Position numbers and translations under genes: made by a program | Shown here: positions 34,435 to 45,700 of the stretch, one piece after another | Layout of the letters: each line of letters starts with the position of its first letter | Position numbering within the stretch: the stretch's first letter is position 1 | From: Mesorhizobium sp. SOD10 | Lineage (GTDB): Bacteria; Pseudomonadota; Alphaproteobacteria; Rhizobiales; Rhizobiaceae | DNA: 64,000 nt | Direction: 5' to 3' | Assembly: GCA_000824805.1 (NCBI GenBank) | Contig: CCNA01000027.1 | Coordinates: 41,665 to 105,664, forward strand | The notes under the pieces: model-generated | Database searches by the model: none | What the model saw: only the letters and a program-made list of their open reading frames with translations | What the model was told of the DNA's origin: nothing

Positions 34435-36528
34435 TCAGCTTGGCTCAACGCGCAAATCGTTACGTTCTCCTGACGGTTCATGATTCGTTGCAGCGGTGAG
34501 CTTGACGGATCCGACCGGCTGAATCGTAAACTCCGAATCCAGATCCTGATAAGACAAAACGACGAGATCGATCCCGTTGCGCGTAAGGAAACCGCGGACG
34601 AAGCGTCGGACGTCCATTGAAGCCAATATGACAGGACGGCGCTGACCCGGCGCAGGGTTCGAATGGATCTGCCGCATTTGTGACAGCAGCATCTCACTTT
34701 GAGCATCTCCTAACACGAGGTAGGGACCAACAGCCGAATCACGTATCGCGCTGCGCACCAAATTCTCGGTTTCACGTTCGATAACAACGGCGGGCACGAC
34801 ACCCTGAGCGTTGGCAAAACGATGACAGATCTGCCGCGTCAGACCGGAACGGACATGTTCCGTCAACAATGCGACGTTTTGCTCCTGCTCCCCCCATGCG
34901 GCCAATGCCTCCAAGACGAGGCGGGTGTTGCGGATCGGGATATCTTCGTCCAGTAGACGGCGCAGGACATCGGCGATCCGGGGGATTGGCGTCGTGCGTA
35001 GCACCTCCTTCACCAACTCGGCATATTCCTGCTCCATCCGGCCCAGCAATTCACGGGTCTCTTGGATGCCCACCAAGCGCCGCGCACGCCGCGCGAGCGT
35101 TGCCTGGACTCGCGATGCAATAAGTTCGATGGGACTGTGATAGCCAATGCCGGCGTCATTGAGAGCCGATGCATGGCTTTGTTCGGCCCAGATCTTGCCC
35201 GCTTGTGGGTCATGCTGGAAGGGGATGCCGCTCAATTCAATATTGGCCAGATCGTCGGTAAGCCTTAGCTGCGTCGGATCAATCGCATCCTGTTCGACCG
35301 GGACGCCCTCGACATCTATCCTGAATTGCGACTCCGGCAACTGCTGTTCGACTGCAACAGGGATGCGGGGAACAATAATGCCGAGGTCAGATGAGACCAG
35401 TTCCGAAACGCGCTTAATGTGCTGTTGCAATTCGATTTGGTTGATCGCATCTCCAAGGCTCGGTGCAAGGAGCAGGGTGACCGGACCTCCTTCCGCAGGT
35501 GGGGTTTGCTTTTTTGGCGTCCCTGGAGCTGCAGTGGTAGCAGTGGCATCGTCGCCGGTTTGCTTATCGCCTTTGGTAAAACTTGCCGTCGCGAAGACCG
35601 CGGCCAACACCAGAAAGACGGGCAGAGGGAAGCCAGGAACAAACCCCATCGCAACTAAGACACCAGCAGCCAGCCTCAATGCCCGCGTATTGGCGGTGAG
35701 CTGGCCGGCTATGTCGGCACCAAGGTTGAGTCTCCCGGCCCCACCCACACGCGTGACTATGGTCGCCGATGAAATCGACAGCAGCAGTGCCGGAATCTGT
35801 GAGATTAGTGCATCACCTATGGTCAGCAGAGTATATTGGTGCAGCACCTGGCCGAAGGGCAACCCCTTAGACAGCCCGATGGAAACTCCGCCCAGCAAAT
35901 TGATACAGATAACCACCAGCCCCGCGATGGCATCGCCCTTAACGAACTTCATGGCCCCGTCCATAGCGCCATAAAGCTGGCTTTCTTTCTCCAACATGGC
36001 GCGCCGCCTACGAGATTCATTCTCGTCGATGTGGCCATTTCTTAGCTCGGCATCGATCGCCATTTGCTTGCCTGGCAGAGCGTCGAGCGTGAATCGCGCC
36101 GCCACTTCTGCAACGCGTTCGGCACCCTTTGCCAGAACCATGAATTGGACCATGGTCACCACTAGAAAGATGACAAAACCGACGACGATGTTGCCTGAGA
36201 TTACGAAATCGCCGAACGTATGGATGATGCTACCGGCCTCCCCCTCCGCAAGGATTAGTCGCGACGTTGCAATGGTAAGCGCGAGGCGGAACACCGTAGA
36301 GATCAAAATGACGCCGGGCAGCGAAGAAAGTTCAAGTGGCGTGCCGACATATAGGGCAACCATGAGAAGAAGTATGGCGAATCCGAGGTTGAATCCGATC
36401 AGGACGTCAACGACCGCGATTGGGATTGGCATGATCATCATGCCGATCGCCAGAAGCAGCATTAACGCGACCATTAGGTCCGGGTTGGCCGGCGCTCGCG
36501 CGATGAAGTTGCGCATTAGGTTCGCCAT
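34435..36528 (-). CDS. rhcV: T3SS export gate protein RhcV (SctV, FlhA family)
   Basis: The 697-residue protein carries the FHIPEP-family N-terminus with about eight membrane helices (PDLMVALMLLLAIGMMIMPI, FVIFLVVTMVQFMVLAKGAE, FTLDALPGKQMAIDAEL) and a cytoplasmic C-terminal domain (ESQFRIDVEGVPV, LSQMRQIHSNPAPGQRRPV). SctV forms the nonameric ring above the export gate and takes up substrates. I chose the ATG at 36528 (MANLMRNFIARAPANPDLM), which matches the family start; the open frame extends to 36636 without family sequence. The gene follows the small TPR gene by 10 bases. Confidence 0.95.
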   Translation of the reverse strand: MANLMRNFIARAPANPDLMVALMLLLAIGMMIMPIPIAVVDVLIGFNLGFAILLLMVALYVGTPLELSSLPGVILISTVFRLALTIATSRLILAEGEAGSIIHTFGDFVISGNIVVGFVIFLVVTMVQFMVLAKGAERVAEVAARFTLDALPGKQMAIDAELRNGHIDENESRRRRAMLEKESQLYGAMDGAMKFVKGDAIAGLVVICINLLGGVSIGLSKGLPFGQVLHQYTLLTIGDALISQIPALLLSISSATIVTRVGGAGRLNLGADIAGQLTANTRALRLAAGVLVAMGFVPGFPLPVFLVLAAVFATASFTKGDKQTGDDATATTAAPGTPKKQTPPAEGGPVTLLLAPSLGDAINQIELQQHIKRVSELVSSDLGIIVPRIPVAVEQQLPESQFRIDVEGVPVEQDAIDPTQLRLTDDLANIELSGIPFQHDPQAGKIWAEQSHASALNDAGIGYHSPIELIASRVQATLARRARRLVGIQETRELLGRMEQEYAELVKEVLRTTPIPRIADVLRRLLDEDIPIRNTRLVLEALAAWGEQEQNVALLTEHVRSGLTRQICHRFANAQGVVPAVVIERETENLVRSAIRDSAVGPYLVLGDAQSEMLLSQMRQIHSNPAPGQRRPVILASMDVRRFVRGFLTRNGIDLVVLSYQDLDSEFTIQPVGSVKLTAATNHEPSGERNDLRVEPS

Positions 36529-36538
36529 CGCGACCTTT

Positions 36539-36916
36539 TTATGTTTGTTTGAGAAGAACTGTGCTGCTGCGAAGTGAAACGTAGCTTTGGAAAACCGCTC
36601 GCGCCTCGTCCATGCGACGGGCTCGCAGCAGCGCATGGCTACGCATGAGAGTCAAAGGGACGCGAGAAGATTGCTGGTCATCAAGTACGTCCAACCTGTC
36701 CAGGATCGTCAGTGCTTCGTCGCCGAGCCCCTCAGCAATCAAGGCATAGGCGAAAATCCGTAGCAGATTGACATCTTGAGAATTGTCGCTGATGGCGAGC
36801 CGCAACAAGGCTAGGCTTTGGGCGCTCTGCCCGCACGCAAGGTGGGTATAGGAAAGGGCGCAGAGCAAATCTCGCTCCTGCTCGGAAATCAGCACGACTT
36901 CACCGGTCTTTGGCAA
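36539..36916 (-). CDS. Small TPR protein of the T3SS operon
   Basis: A 125-residue all-helical protein with TPR-like repeats (LLCALSYTHLACGQSAQSLALL, LLRIFAYALIAEGLGDEALTIL, HALLRARRMDEARAVFQSY). Its size and place beside a needle-subunit gene recall SctG/YscG-type chaperones that keep the needle protein soluble. It lies 10 bases before rhcV and about 40 bases after the 183-residue gene. Its role as a NopA chaperone is inference only. Confidence 0.65.
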   Translation of the reverse strand: MPKTGEVVLISEQERDLLCALSYTHLACGQSAQSLALLRLAISDNSQDVNLLRIFAYALIAEGLGDEALTILDRLDVLDDQQSSRVPLTLMRSHALLRARRMDEARAVFQSYVSLRSSTVLLKQT

Positions 36917-36958
36917 GGTGTGTCCCGACAGGATAGCCCAACATTGAAGTGTTATTCT

Positions 36959-37510
36959 TCATCCAGGTCGACCTTCGCTCGCCTTGATTAAGCTGTTCCG
37001 GTTCAGTCGCAACAGCACCAGGCGCCGGAACTCTTCTTGGAGGGCGGCAATACCTTCACGCGCCACCGAATCCTCAGGTACCGCCGCCAATGCGTTGACC
37101 AAGCGCTCCAGAAGAACACTACGCTTCCCTTCGCGCAGGATTTCCGGATGACGCAGGCGTGGCGTGATGAAAGAGAGCTGGCTACCTGCGAGAGTATTGC
37201 CATAAAGAGCGGCCATTGCAGCGCGGGGGTCGACCTCACTGATGTGGGTGCTCTCGCTTGGGCTGATGCACGTGACCGCCTCGATTTCACTAATTCCCAA
37301 CAATCCGTTGGCCGTGCGTGCGGGCGGCATATCGTGCGTGTGCGCACGACGCAAAGTAGACGCGTGCTTCTTGCTGCTATTTGCATGAGCGCGATCGATC
37401 TCCATATTCTTGGCTTCTTCATTGGCCGGCTCGGCTGCTCCTGCAGGCTCAATGTTAAGATCGCGCGCTGAGGCGCCGGGGCCGACAGGGAAGCTGGACA
37501 TCTTGAGCAT
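36959..37510 (-). CDS. T3SS operon protein of unknown function
   Basis: A 183-residue protein with a polar, probably disordered N-terminal 100 residues (rich in Ala, Glu, Arg and His) and a helical C-terminal half (LRHPEILREGKRSVLLERLV, GIAALQEEFRRLVLLRLNRN). It has no membrane segment or signal peptide. It sits between the SctD-like gene and the TPR gene with short spacing, so it is part of the apparatus operon. Similar small proteins occur at this place in other rhizobial T3SS clusters, but I cannot name a function. Confidence 0.65.
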   Translation of the reverse strand: MLKMSSFPVGPGASARDLNIEPAGAAEPANEEAKNMEIDRAHANSSKKHASTLRRAHTHDMPPARTANGLLGISEIEAVTCISPSESTHISEVDPRAAMAALYGNTLAGSQLSFITPRLRHPEILREGKRSVLLERLVNALAAVPEDSVAREGIAALQEEFRRLVLLRLNRNSLIKASEGRPG

Positions 37511-37536
37511 GGAGTTCTCCTACCGAACCTGGAAGT

Positions 37537-38457
37537 TTAATAAGGGAGCGCAGCAACGCGGCCATTTCGGCTCAGCAGCACCTGAGCGTCCTCAATCCGA
37601 TCGACCATCCATCCATTATCCAATAGAGCTCCGACGAAATACTTCTGCCCACCGATCAGAAGATGTGGCAGATTCCCGCGCCAAACAGCTTCAACGGGGA
37701 TTGCGGATGGCGCCTTGTCCTCTTTGACCACCACACCGTTCACGAGTGTAAGCGCTCCGTTCGTGCGTTGATCGAACTGCTGTTGGATCTTCTGCCACTT
37801 GGCGACCAAGGCAGGCGTGACGGTGCCCTCGGCGGTAACAACACTGTCCGCGGATTGGATCTTGATATCGAATAACTGCGCCCGATCAATTTCGTCTTGC
37901 AGCGCTTTCGCCGCTAACTGGACGCTCTGATCACCAGGGCGGTTGATGGTTACCTTCGATTTAGGTGCGGGGTCAGTAGGATTGGCGCTCAATCCACTGG
38001 CGCTGCCGTAGAGGGAAAAAAGGGTTGAAAGCGCGCCGATTCCAATGCAGCTCAGCAAGACAACGGCTATGACTGGCATTGAAAGGCGGCGCATGCCAAT
38101 GGGGCGCTTCTCCCCGGCATCTTGAACGGACCAGAGAATGGACATCGCGCCCGCATGAATGACGACAGGAAGAGAAACAACAACGCGCTCGCCTACGGCA
38201 ATATTTTGGTTGCCCTCTATGCGGACCCCATCCGCAAGGGCTTCGACCTCGATCGAATTGCCGAGAAGACTGATACGAAGATGACGTGGCTCTAGCCCTT
38301 GCTCGATGAAAATTATATCGGACTCAAGACCACCACCGATTACATTCGGCCCCGGAGGCGCATTGCCAGTTAGCCCAGAATAAAGACCCGACAGCACCTC
38401 GAAATCGATGGAAATGGCGTCATTCACGGAAATCTCCCGCACAAGGAGATGAGCCAT
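37537..38457 (-). CDS. Inner-membrane ring protein of the T3SS, SctD-like (RhcD)
   Basis: The 306-residue protein has the SctD plan: an N-terminal cytoplasmic FHA-like domain (about 1-100), one membrane helix at about residues 127-150 (MPVIAVVLLSCIGIGALSTL), and a periplasmic part with a ring-building domain (VQLAAKALQDEIDRAQLFDI, GALTLVNGVVVKEDKAPSAI). SctD forms the outer ring of the inner-membrane basal body, around the RhcJ ring. It lies about 85 bases after nopA on the same strand. Sequence conservation of SctD is low, so the call rests on topology and position. Confidence 0.7.
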   Translation of the reverse strand: MAHLLVREISVNDAISIDFEVLSGLYSGLTGNAPPGPNVIGGGLESDIIFIEQGLEPRHLRISLLGNSIEVEALADGVRIEGNQNIAVGERVVVSLPVVIHAGAMSILWSVQDAGEKRPIGMRRLSMPVIAVVLLSCIGIGALSTLFSLYGSASGLSANPTDPAPKSKVTINRPGDQSVQLAAKALQDEIDRAQLFDIKIQSADSVVTAEGTVTPALVAKWQKIQQQFDQRTNGALTLVNGVVVKEDKAPSAIPVEAVWRGNLPHLLIGGQKYFVGALLDNGWMVDRIEDAQVLLSRNGRVAALPY

Positions 38458-38542
38458 ACAGCCATGGCCGTACGGCTCATTTTAACTCCACATTGCACCG
38501 CCAAGACAGCGATCCGGACGACGCTACATCTCGCTTGCGATG

Positions 38543-38749
38543 TTACTGAACGCGTTCGTCGGCCACCTTCTTGACCGTCTGAAGGTTGGTCGTAACAGTG
38601 CGCAGCATCACACTCCTTTCCGTCGCCTCCGCGCTCATCTTCGTGAGCGCCACAATTTGAGCCTGGAAGGCGGCAGCGCCAGCCCCGTCAGCAGCCATAT
38701 TGCCAATGGCCGGAGCAGCACCACCAGCAGCGGGAGCAACTTTAGACAT
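38543..38749 (-). CDS. nopA: T3SS pilus/needle subunit NopA
   Basis: The 68-residue protein has a flexible Ala/Gly-rich start (MSKVAPAAGGAAPAIGNMA) and a helical C-terminal two thirds (FQAQIVALTKMSAEATERSV), the composition and size of rhizobial NopA, the main component of the surface pilus. A GGAAAGG site precedes the ATG. It is the second gene behind the tts box at 39182 and follows nopC by 71 bases, with a strong hairpin in between. Confidence 0.85.
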   Translation of the reverse strand: MSKVAPAAGGAAPAIGNMAADGAGAAAFQAQIVALTKMSAEATERSVMLRTVTTNLQTVKKVADERVQ

Positions 38750-38799
38750 ATCGTTTTACCTTTCCGTTCGAATTGTGCCGTGCTTGACGGCTCACACTC

Positions 38800-38824
38800 C
38801 TGACGCCGAAGGATCCGGCGTCAG
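38800..38824 (-). other. Strong hairpin covering the nopC stop codon
   Basis: CTGACGCCG and CGGCGTCAG form a perfect 9-bp stem with a 7-base loop. The nopC TGA lies inside the stem. No T-run follows, so transcription can read on into nopA. Such a structure can protect the upstream or downstream mRNA end or slow termination, and so set the NopC:NopA ratio. Confidence 0.7.
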
Positions 38825-39102
38825 GCATCCTCTTCCATGTCACCCATAGCGTCATCGAAATCAGCCATGGAATCGCTCGTCATTTGGAACGCAATGGAAC
38901 TCAGAACACTTTCGAATGCCGCACTCTGATCTACGGCTTGCGCGTCATTTCCGGAACTGACTGAACCGCTGTCCCGACCGCCCGCCCCAATCGGTCGGCC
39001 ACCACCAGAAGGCCCGCCGGGCTCATCCCGCCTATCCCCATGGCCCGCACGAGCCAAGGAAACACCGGCGCCGCCACCTCCACCTCTAATTGATCCGACC
39101 AT
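38821..39102 (-). CDS. nopC: Secreted protein NopC
   Basis: The 93-residue protein starts MVGSIRGGGGGAGVSLARAG and ends in an acidic helix (FESVLSSIAFQMTSDSMADF). Its place directly before nopA and behind a tts box is that of NopC in NGR234 and its relatives, a small T3SS-secreted protein that can act as an effector. The frame extends 10 codons further, but the ATG at 39102 has a GAGG site at a good distance. Direct motifs are lacking; the call rests on size, composition and position. Confidence 0.7.
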   Translation of the reverse strand: MVGSIRGGGGGAGVSLARAGHGDRRDEPGGPSGGGRPIGAGGRDSGSVSSGNDAQAVDQSAAFESVLSSIAFQMTSDSMADFDDAMGDMEEDA

Positions 39103-39181
39103 CAGGTACCTCGGTTCCTTTATTGCCCTCAAGAGGCAGCGATGCCGTGTTGAAAATCGACTTGCTCAAAGTAAGAGCGCG

Positions 39182-39199
39182 AGCTTTCGAGAAGCTGAC
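39182..39199 (-). promoter_or_regulatory. tts box of the nopC-nopA-rhcV operon
   Basis: On the minus strand the sequence is GTCAGCTTCTCGAAAGCT, a perfect match to the core TtsI-binding site. It lies 80 bases upstream of the nopC start. Confidence 0.92.
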
Positions 39200-39762
39200 G
39201 GCTCACAAAAAAAACAAAAGGGCGCTGTCACAAAACTGATGGTCGTGTACGGGCTGGCCTGCTCATATCGATGCGACGGCGGCTTTGAAAGGCGCCATTT
39301 TCCCGGCTAGGCGGGATCGGAAGGAGCAGCAATGCTCGGTGCCGCATTGAAGCACATTTGATGTGAGGCGTTCGGACTATGCGAACCCTGTCGATGGATG
39401 AATTCATATGGTAGGGCGCTCGACGGTCATCCTTATAGACCTTTTCACCATCGCCGCTAAACCGGCGGTCCATAGGTAATATGGCGCAGGTGCGGAACGA
39501 TGCTGTATCTTTTCAGACGCAAGTCAGCGAGTGCTTTTGCCAGCGAGCGCTTGGCGGCTGCGGCGGCGTTTTGGGTCGGCAGCAAATCCGGAGCGCGATG
39601 AGGCCATCGACGATGGCCCCCTGGCTCCGTTTCGGTGGTTATTACGCTCTCGATCGGTGTTTGCACTGCCCAGCGACTTGAAACGATACAGAAGGTTCAT
39701 TCACACGCTCCCTTCGGTTCCTGTGCTTGTCTAGGTTTATCCTGGTGACGCGACCATATTGG
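39200..39762. other. Gene-less stretch between the nopC promoter and the SKWP effector
   Basis: About 560 bases. Minus-strand frames at 39228-39473 and 39457-39666 are open but unrecognised. The sequence reads like eroded insertion DNA. I saw no clear terminator after the effector gene. Confidence 0.4.
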
Positions 39763-42700
39763 CTAATTGCTGAGTGGCGGCCGCGTTGGGCACAGATGGG
39801 CGTGTAGCGCGCTGAGGCATGGATCCGCGTTCTTTTTGCCTTGTTGGTGAGGCGGGACGAAGGTGAGATCGGCTTGTTGGTAGAATGGTCTGCGCTCATC
39901 GCTCAGTTGGGCGATCTTTTGCTCCCGGTCAGGGCCTTGCAGCAGCGGGCGGTTTTTATCCCTTTTGAGGCGCTTTATGATCACCTCCAGCTTGGTATCG
40001 AGCCAGATCGAGACCGCCTTGTCGCCGATGAGACGGCGGGTCTGCTCATGCATGAAGGCGCCACCGCCGATGGCGATCACCGCGGGCGCGGCCTCCAGCA
40101 GACGGGGGATCAGTTTCGCCTCCATCTCCCTGAAGTAGGCCTCGCCGTGCTCTTCGATGATTCGCGAGATCGATTTACGGGCCTGCTTTTCGATCATTTT
40201 GTCTGTGTCGCGGAAGTTGAGCTGCAGTCGCTTCGCGAGAGCTGGGCCGATGCTGGATTTGCCGGCGCCTGGCATGCCAACGAGCACGACCGGCCGACTG
40301 CCGAGGGCCGCGAGGAGTTCCTTCGCCTGTGATGACCCGACTGTCTGCAGCATGTTCGATTGCCCGACAGGTCGCAATTTCCCAGTGGCGCTTGCCCTGC
40401 GTTCGCCTTCGGCTTCCCAATGAAGCAAGGCCAGAGCGCCATCGGGGACTGCGACGCCCTGGCAGTTTTCCATGACGCGCTGCATGAGTTGCTCCGCAGG
40501 AACGTCCCCACCCACCCGCCGCAGCTGGTCCAGCTGCTTGTATGTGTGATGATTGGCGAGCTTGGCTTGGTAGCTGGCCGGCGTATGGAACTCAAGCTGG
40601 AAGCGATAACCATGCGGTGTGGCGAGCACGCTCTGGATGCCACTGAAAGTGGGATTGCGCATCCTGAACCAGTTGGTCGTGTGGCGTTCGGCGTAGCCGC
40701 GCTCGTCGAAGGCCAACATGGCTTTCTTAAAGCCACGGGTAAACTCCTGGTCGGGCAGTTCGAAAATGTGGCGGACAGCGTTGCTAATCAGCTGCGGCAC
40801 GCTGCCAGAGGGGGCGTTCAATCCGGTGAGCTGTTCAGCCATCGAGGCTTCCGATCGCACCCGGCGATCGAAATGCGGCATGTTCACTGGGATGCCGGCC
40901 TGCCCGAGGCTCTCGGCAACCGAGATTGCCGCTGCGGTGATTGCCTCCTCTTCAACTCTGGCGCGCGTCGCCTCGATTCTGGCCCGCTCCGATGCTTCTT
41001 GGCGGCTCAGCGTTGCCGTCACATCGGGATCCACGGCGGCAGGGCGGCGGCCGGAGCGTTCAGGCAACAGGCCGTTCTGTGCGGCGAATTTGATCGAGGC
41101 CTCCATGACGGAAGCCGCCAGCGTGGGATTGTCCTTCAACTCCTCCAAGGTCGCATCGACATCGAACCTGCCCTGGCTGAGTGTCGCCGCCATGCTCTTT
41201 ACGTAGGGCACGGGCTGCAAGCCCGGCGTCTGGCATAGGAGCCGCTGCAGCTCATGGCTTTTTTTCAGAAACCGGCGGGTGCCGGTGTCGGATTTATAGG
41301 CGTCCGTCCCGACCTTAATGCCGAGGCTCAGCAGGTTGCTTGTGCTTTCGACGAGGTCGTCCGGATTGTAGCCATCCGGGGAAGGATCGATCCGGGCTTG
41401 AGTGTGGTCGAGCAAAAGCTGGATGCGGTCGCGAGGCTGGGACGTTGCCGGATAGCTCTCCGCCAATTCCTGGAAGAGGTTTGCAAGCGCTGGGCTCACC
41501 GACAGGCTTAAATCGTCCACGGTCTCGACGGTTGCGGACAAGCTTTGCTGATCCGCCTTCGCCGCCCATGCCGCAAGATCGGTCACAAGCAACGCGGCCA
41601 TCTCGCGCGCGACCGGATGCTGGGCCACCTCGATCTCCTGCCTCGCCCTGGCGAGCGTGTCCTGAATATCCTGGCCCCGCACCTCTTCCGCATTCAAAAG
41701 GTTAATGATGTCCCGCCTGAGCTCGTGGTGAATGCCTTCGTAGGTGCCGAAGACAGCACGCTCGGCAAACCAGCGTCGTGCCTCGTCGGACTGCGCCAGA
41801 AAGTTTCTCTGCAGGCAGCTATAGGTTTCCAGGACGTCCTGCGTGGTGGCAAGGATCTGGCGGGCACGACTGAATTGGTAGCTATCGTCCTTAAGCGCCG
41901 GGGTATGCGACTTGGCCGGCTTGAGTGAGCGAACGCCGCGCGCTTGTTCCTTCTCATCGAACTGCCGCACATGCTCATAAAGCTGCGGCCGGTCGCCGAT
42001 GATGATGACGGCGTCCCCGTCGAAGTCGCCGTCAAGCTTCTTCTGTTCACTGGTCGGGATAGCAACCAAAGAGCCCGGAGCAAACACCTCCGTCGCCTGG
42101 AGGATGCCTATGCTGTCGACCGGCGTGTCCACCTTGGCGCGATCCTTGCCGTGTGTCCAGCTCGAATGCGATTTGACGTCTTCGGCGGACAGCACCAGCC
42201 CACGCTCGGCGTAGTCGGCCGGCCACATCTTATCTGGTACGACGATCAGGATGCCTTTGGCAAAAAACATCGGATCGTCGCCCGCCAGTTCTTTCCCCTT
42301 CTTCTCGGCGACATTGAAACTGTATTGAATGGCTACGCAGCGATCCAGGAAGGCGGCAGTCGCATCCCCACTACCTGCCGACCTCACTTGCGTGGCGCCA
42401 AATGGCCGCAGGTTGGCCTTGTCATAGGGGGCTCGCCCGATCAGCACGCCACCCCTTCCCGTCAAGGTCTCGCTCTTGAGCGTGGGCACATGGACGCAAT
42501 CATCACTGGACGGTACGGCAACCGCGCCGGGAGCGTCGATGTGTCCGGCCGTCACGGTGCGAAAAAGATCTTCGGCACTCAGCTCTTGTCCTTCTCTGCT
42601 GTCGAGCCAGGTCTTGGCCTTCTCGCGCGTCTCATCCGCCACCAGCTCGCTGCGCGGATAATGTTGCAGCGCCGAGGCAGGAACGGACGATCTCCTTCCC

Positions 42701-45700
42701 TCAGCAAAGGCAGCCACCCGATCGAGACCTTGGCCTTGAGCGGCCCGACGAACAGCCGGCATACGCTCGGCCAACGATGCCTTTATGAAGCCGCAACCGT
42801 CATGCGGTCGCAAGGCGATCGGGCCTTCCGGCCCGGTCAGCCTGAAGGGATGCGCCTCGCCCGTCGGACGGTCCGGCAGCAGCGACAGTTTGAAGGCTCC
42901 TTCGAGTGCGTAGTCGTGGGGCCCTAGACCTTTGATCGCCGGGGGCGCGGCAAAGCCCCGGCGCTGCGTGTAATAATAGGCTTCTTTGAATGGCGCCCAG
43001 GATCGCGACAGCTGCTCGAAAGCCGTACCCGGTGCAGTTTCGGCATATGGAATTGCCAGCAGCTTCCCCCCGAGCGCCTGAGCCCCCGTTTCGCCTGGAG
43101 CGCGGGCGGCGATCTGGGCAAGGGTCTTTTTCGGCGGTTTTGACTTGCTGCCGCCGAATAGATCCATCCGGTACGGCACACCCTCGACACTCAATGTCCG
43201 CCCCAGCATGAAGGCGCTCGGCTTTCCCGGCAGTTGTACCGCGACCACCTTCACCGCCCCTGAGGTAAGGCGATGGAAAATGGAATAGCGCGTCTCCGGC
43301 TCCGTCGGCAATCGCCGCCCCTGCATGTCCACCACCGGCAACTGCATTAGCCCCGCATCACCCTCCGGCGGTCTCGGCTCGTGGTCCATAGCACGCAATA
43401 CCTTATGGACATCGAAGACGGCGGCTGGATGGCGGGCCTGGATCAGCGCCGCGTTCTGCGCCATGAACTCGTCCAGCGCCTCGACCGGGCCCTCTGCCTC
43501 GATCTGCGCGATCAGGTTCCAGCTCATGTTGGAAAGGTCGCCTTCGATGAGGCCGCGCGCGCTGGCCAGGATCTCCCTGGTTCCGCGATGCAACTCATCC
43601 CGACGTCGCTTCAAAGTGGAACTTTCGGCATCGACGTAGGGCTTCTTGTAAAGCCCCTCAAGGACAGCACGGGCCTTGAGCACTTGATAAATCGACAAGG
43701 CGGGACAGCGGCTCGAATTCGGTCCAGCGATCCGCTCGGCCTCGCTTGCCTTGAGTTGCGCCTTGATCTTGTGCTCCACGACTGGCTGAATGTCATTCAG
43801 CAGGCTCAAAGTCTGCCTGCGGTGCCAGCGCAATGCCCTTTGGGAGCTGCGCGCTAACGGCACCAGAGCGGCGCAGAGATTGCCCATGGTCTCGAGATTC
43901 TCCGGGGCAAAGCCAGAGGTCCGACGCAATGCCTCGAGCCGATCCAAGCCTGCCCGTGCCAGTAGACCCAAATCGTCATGCAACTGCGCCTTCGCCAGCG
44001 CCTTGAAGATATGCGCGATGCTTAGCGCATCGGCCTGCTCCAGGCGATCGCTGGCGTAATGAAGATGATGGGCCAGCTGATGCAGCCGATCCCTCAGCAG
44101 AGCGGTGTCTGCAATTTCTCCGGCGTCCTGTCCCCGTACGACGCCGCGCCCAAAGATATTGGCGATGGTGCCGAGCGCGACGGTAGTGAAGGTGCTAAAT
44201 CTTGGACCCGCCACGCCGAACCAGCGCGCTATATCCATGATCGCCCCGTGGCATTCCGGTTGTTCGGGCCATTTGCCGAAGCCATGCAGGACAATAGCAA
44301 GTTGCTGCGAGGAGAAATCGGACAGCCCCCCGGTCCGGTCGGCGCGACAACGAACTTCAGCAGCAATTGCGACCGAGGCGTCCCCGCACGCCGTCTCGTC
44401 AGTCCACTTGCTGAACCCGTTAACCAGATTTGCCAGATCCTGCGGATTGAAAGCAGATAGCTGCTCGGCGCGATCGGCACGGCGAACCACATCGCCGGCG
44501 ATCGCGACGGTAGCCTCGCGACAGCCCGCCTCTACCGGCCACTTGCTGAAGCCATTCACCAGGGTCGCCTGCTCCTGCGCAGTAAAATCGGTCAGCTGGG
44601 CGCCGCGGCGGCGAACCTCACCGGCAATCGCAACGGTGGCTTGGCAACAGCCCGTCTCATCCGGCCACTTGCTAAAGCCGTTCACCAGGTTCGCCAGAGA
44701 CTGCGGGGTACAATAAGATAACTGGCCAGCTAGGTCAGCGCGGCGCCGGATCTCGCAACCGATCGCACCGGTAGCGCGGCGACACTCCACTTGTTCCGGC
44801 CATCTGCTGAAGCAACCTACCAAGTTGGCCAGATCCTGCGGATCAAAGACGGACAGCGCGTCGGCGCGGCGGCGAACCTCGCGGGCGAGAGCGACGGTGG
44901 CCGCAGCACAATCCGCCTGGTTTGGCCATTTGCTGAAACCGATCGCCAAGTGTGCCAGATCCTGCTGGCTGAAAGCAGATAGCTCATCGGCACGGTCCCC
45001 GCGATGAAGCATCTCACCAGCGATCGCGACCGTGACGTCACCACAGGCTGCTTCATCGGGCCATTTGCTGAAACCGAGCGCAAGGTTCGCCAGCTCGCGC
45101 GAATCAAAACCAGGGAGCCGGCGGGCACGGCGGCAAAGAACCTCACCAGCGATGGCGAGCGCGGCCTCGCGGCAGCTCGCCTGATCAGGCCACTTGCTGA
45201 ACCCGTTCACCAGGCTTGCCAGATGCTGGTGGGCAAAACTGGAAAGTCGGCCGGGGCCGCGGCGAACCAGCTCACCAGCGATCGCGACCGTGGCGCCACT
45301 ACAGCTCACTTGGTCCGGCCGTTTGCAGAAGCCGTTCACCAGATTCGCTAGTGCCTGCGGAGTAAAATCGGACAGCCTATCGGCGCGGCGACGAATCTCA
45401 CAGGCGGTCGCGACCGTGGCTTCGGCACATGCCAACTCGGCGGGCCACTTGCTGAAGCCGTTCACCAGGTTCGCCAAGTCCTGCGAATCAAACCTCGAGA
45501 GCCGGTTGGCAAGACGACGGACTTCACCGGCGATCGCGACAGTGGCAAGGCGTGAACTCTCTTTTCCAGGCCACTTGCTAAAGGCGTTCACCAAGTTTGC
45601 CAGGTGCTGGTGAGTGAAATTGGCGAGCCGATCAGCTTCACTGGCGCGGCGACGAATCTCACTCGCGATCGCGAGGGTGGCCGCACCACACCTCGTTGTG

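Noticed and set aside
41944..42927. 327-codon plus-strand open frame opposite the SKWP effector
   Set aside because: Antisense to conserved coding sequence, no ribosome site and no family.
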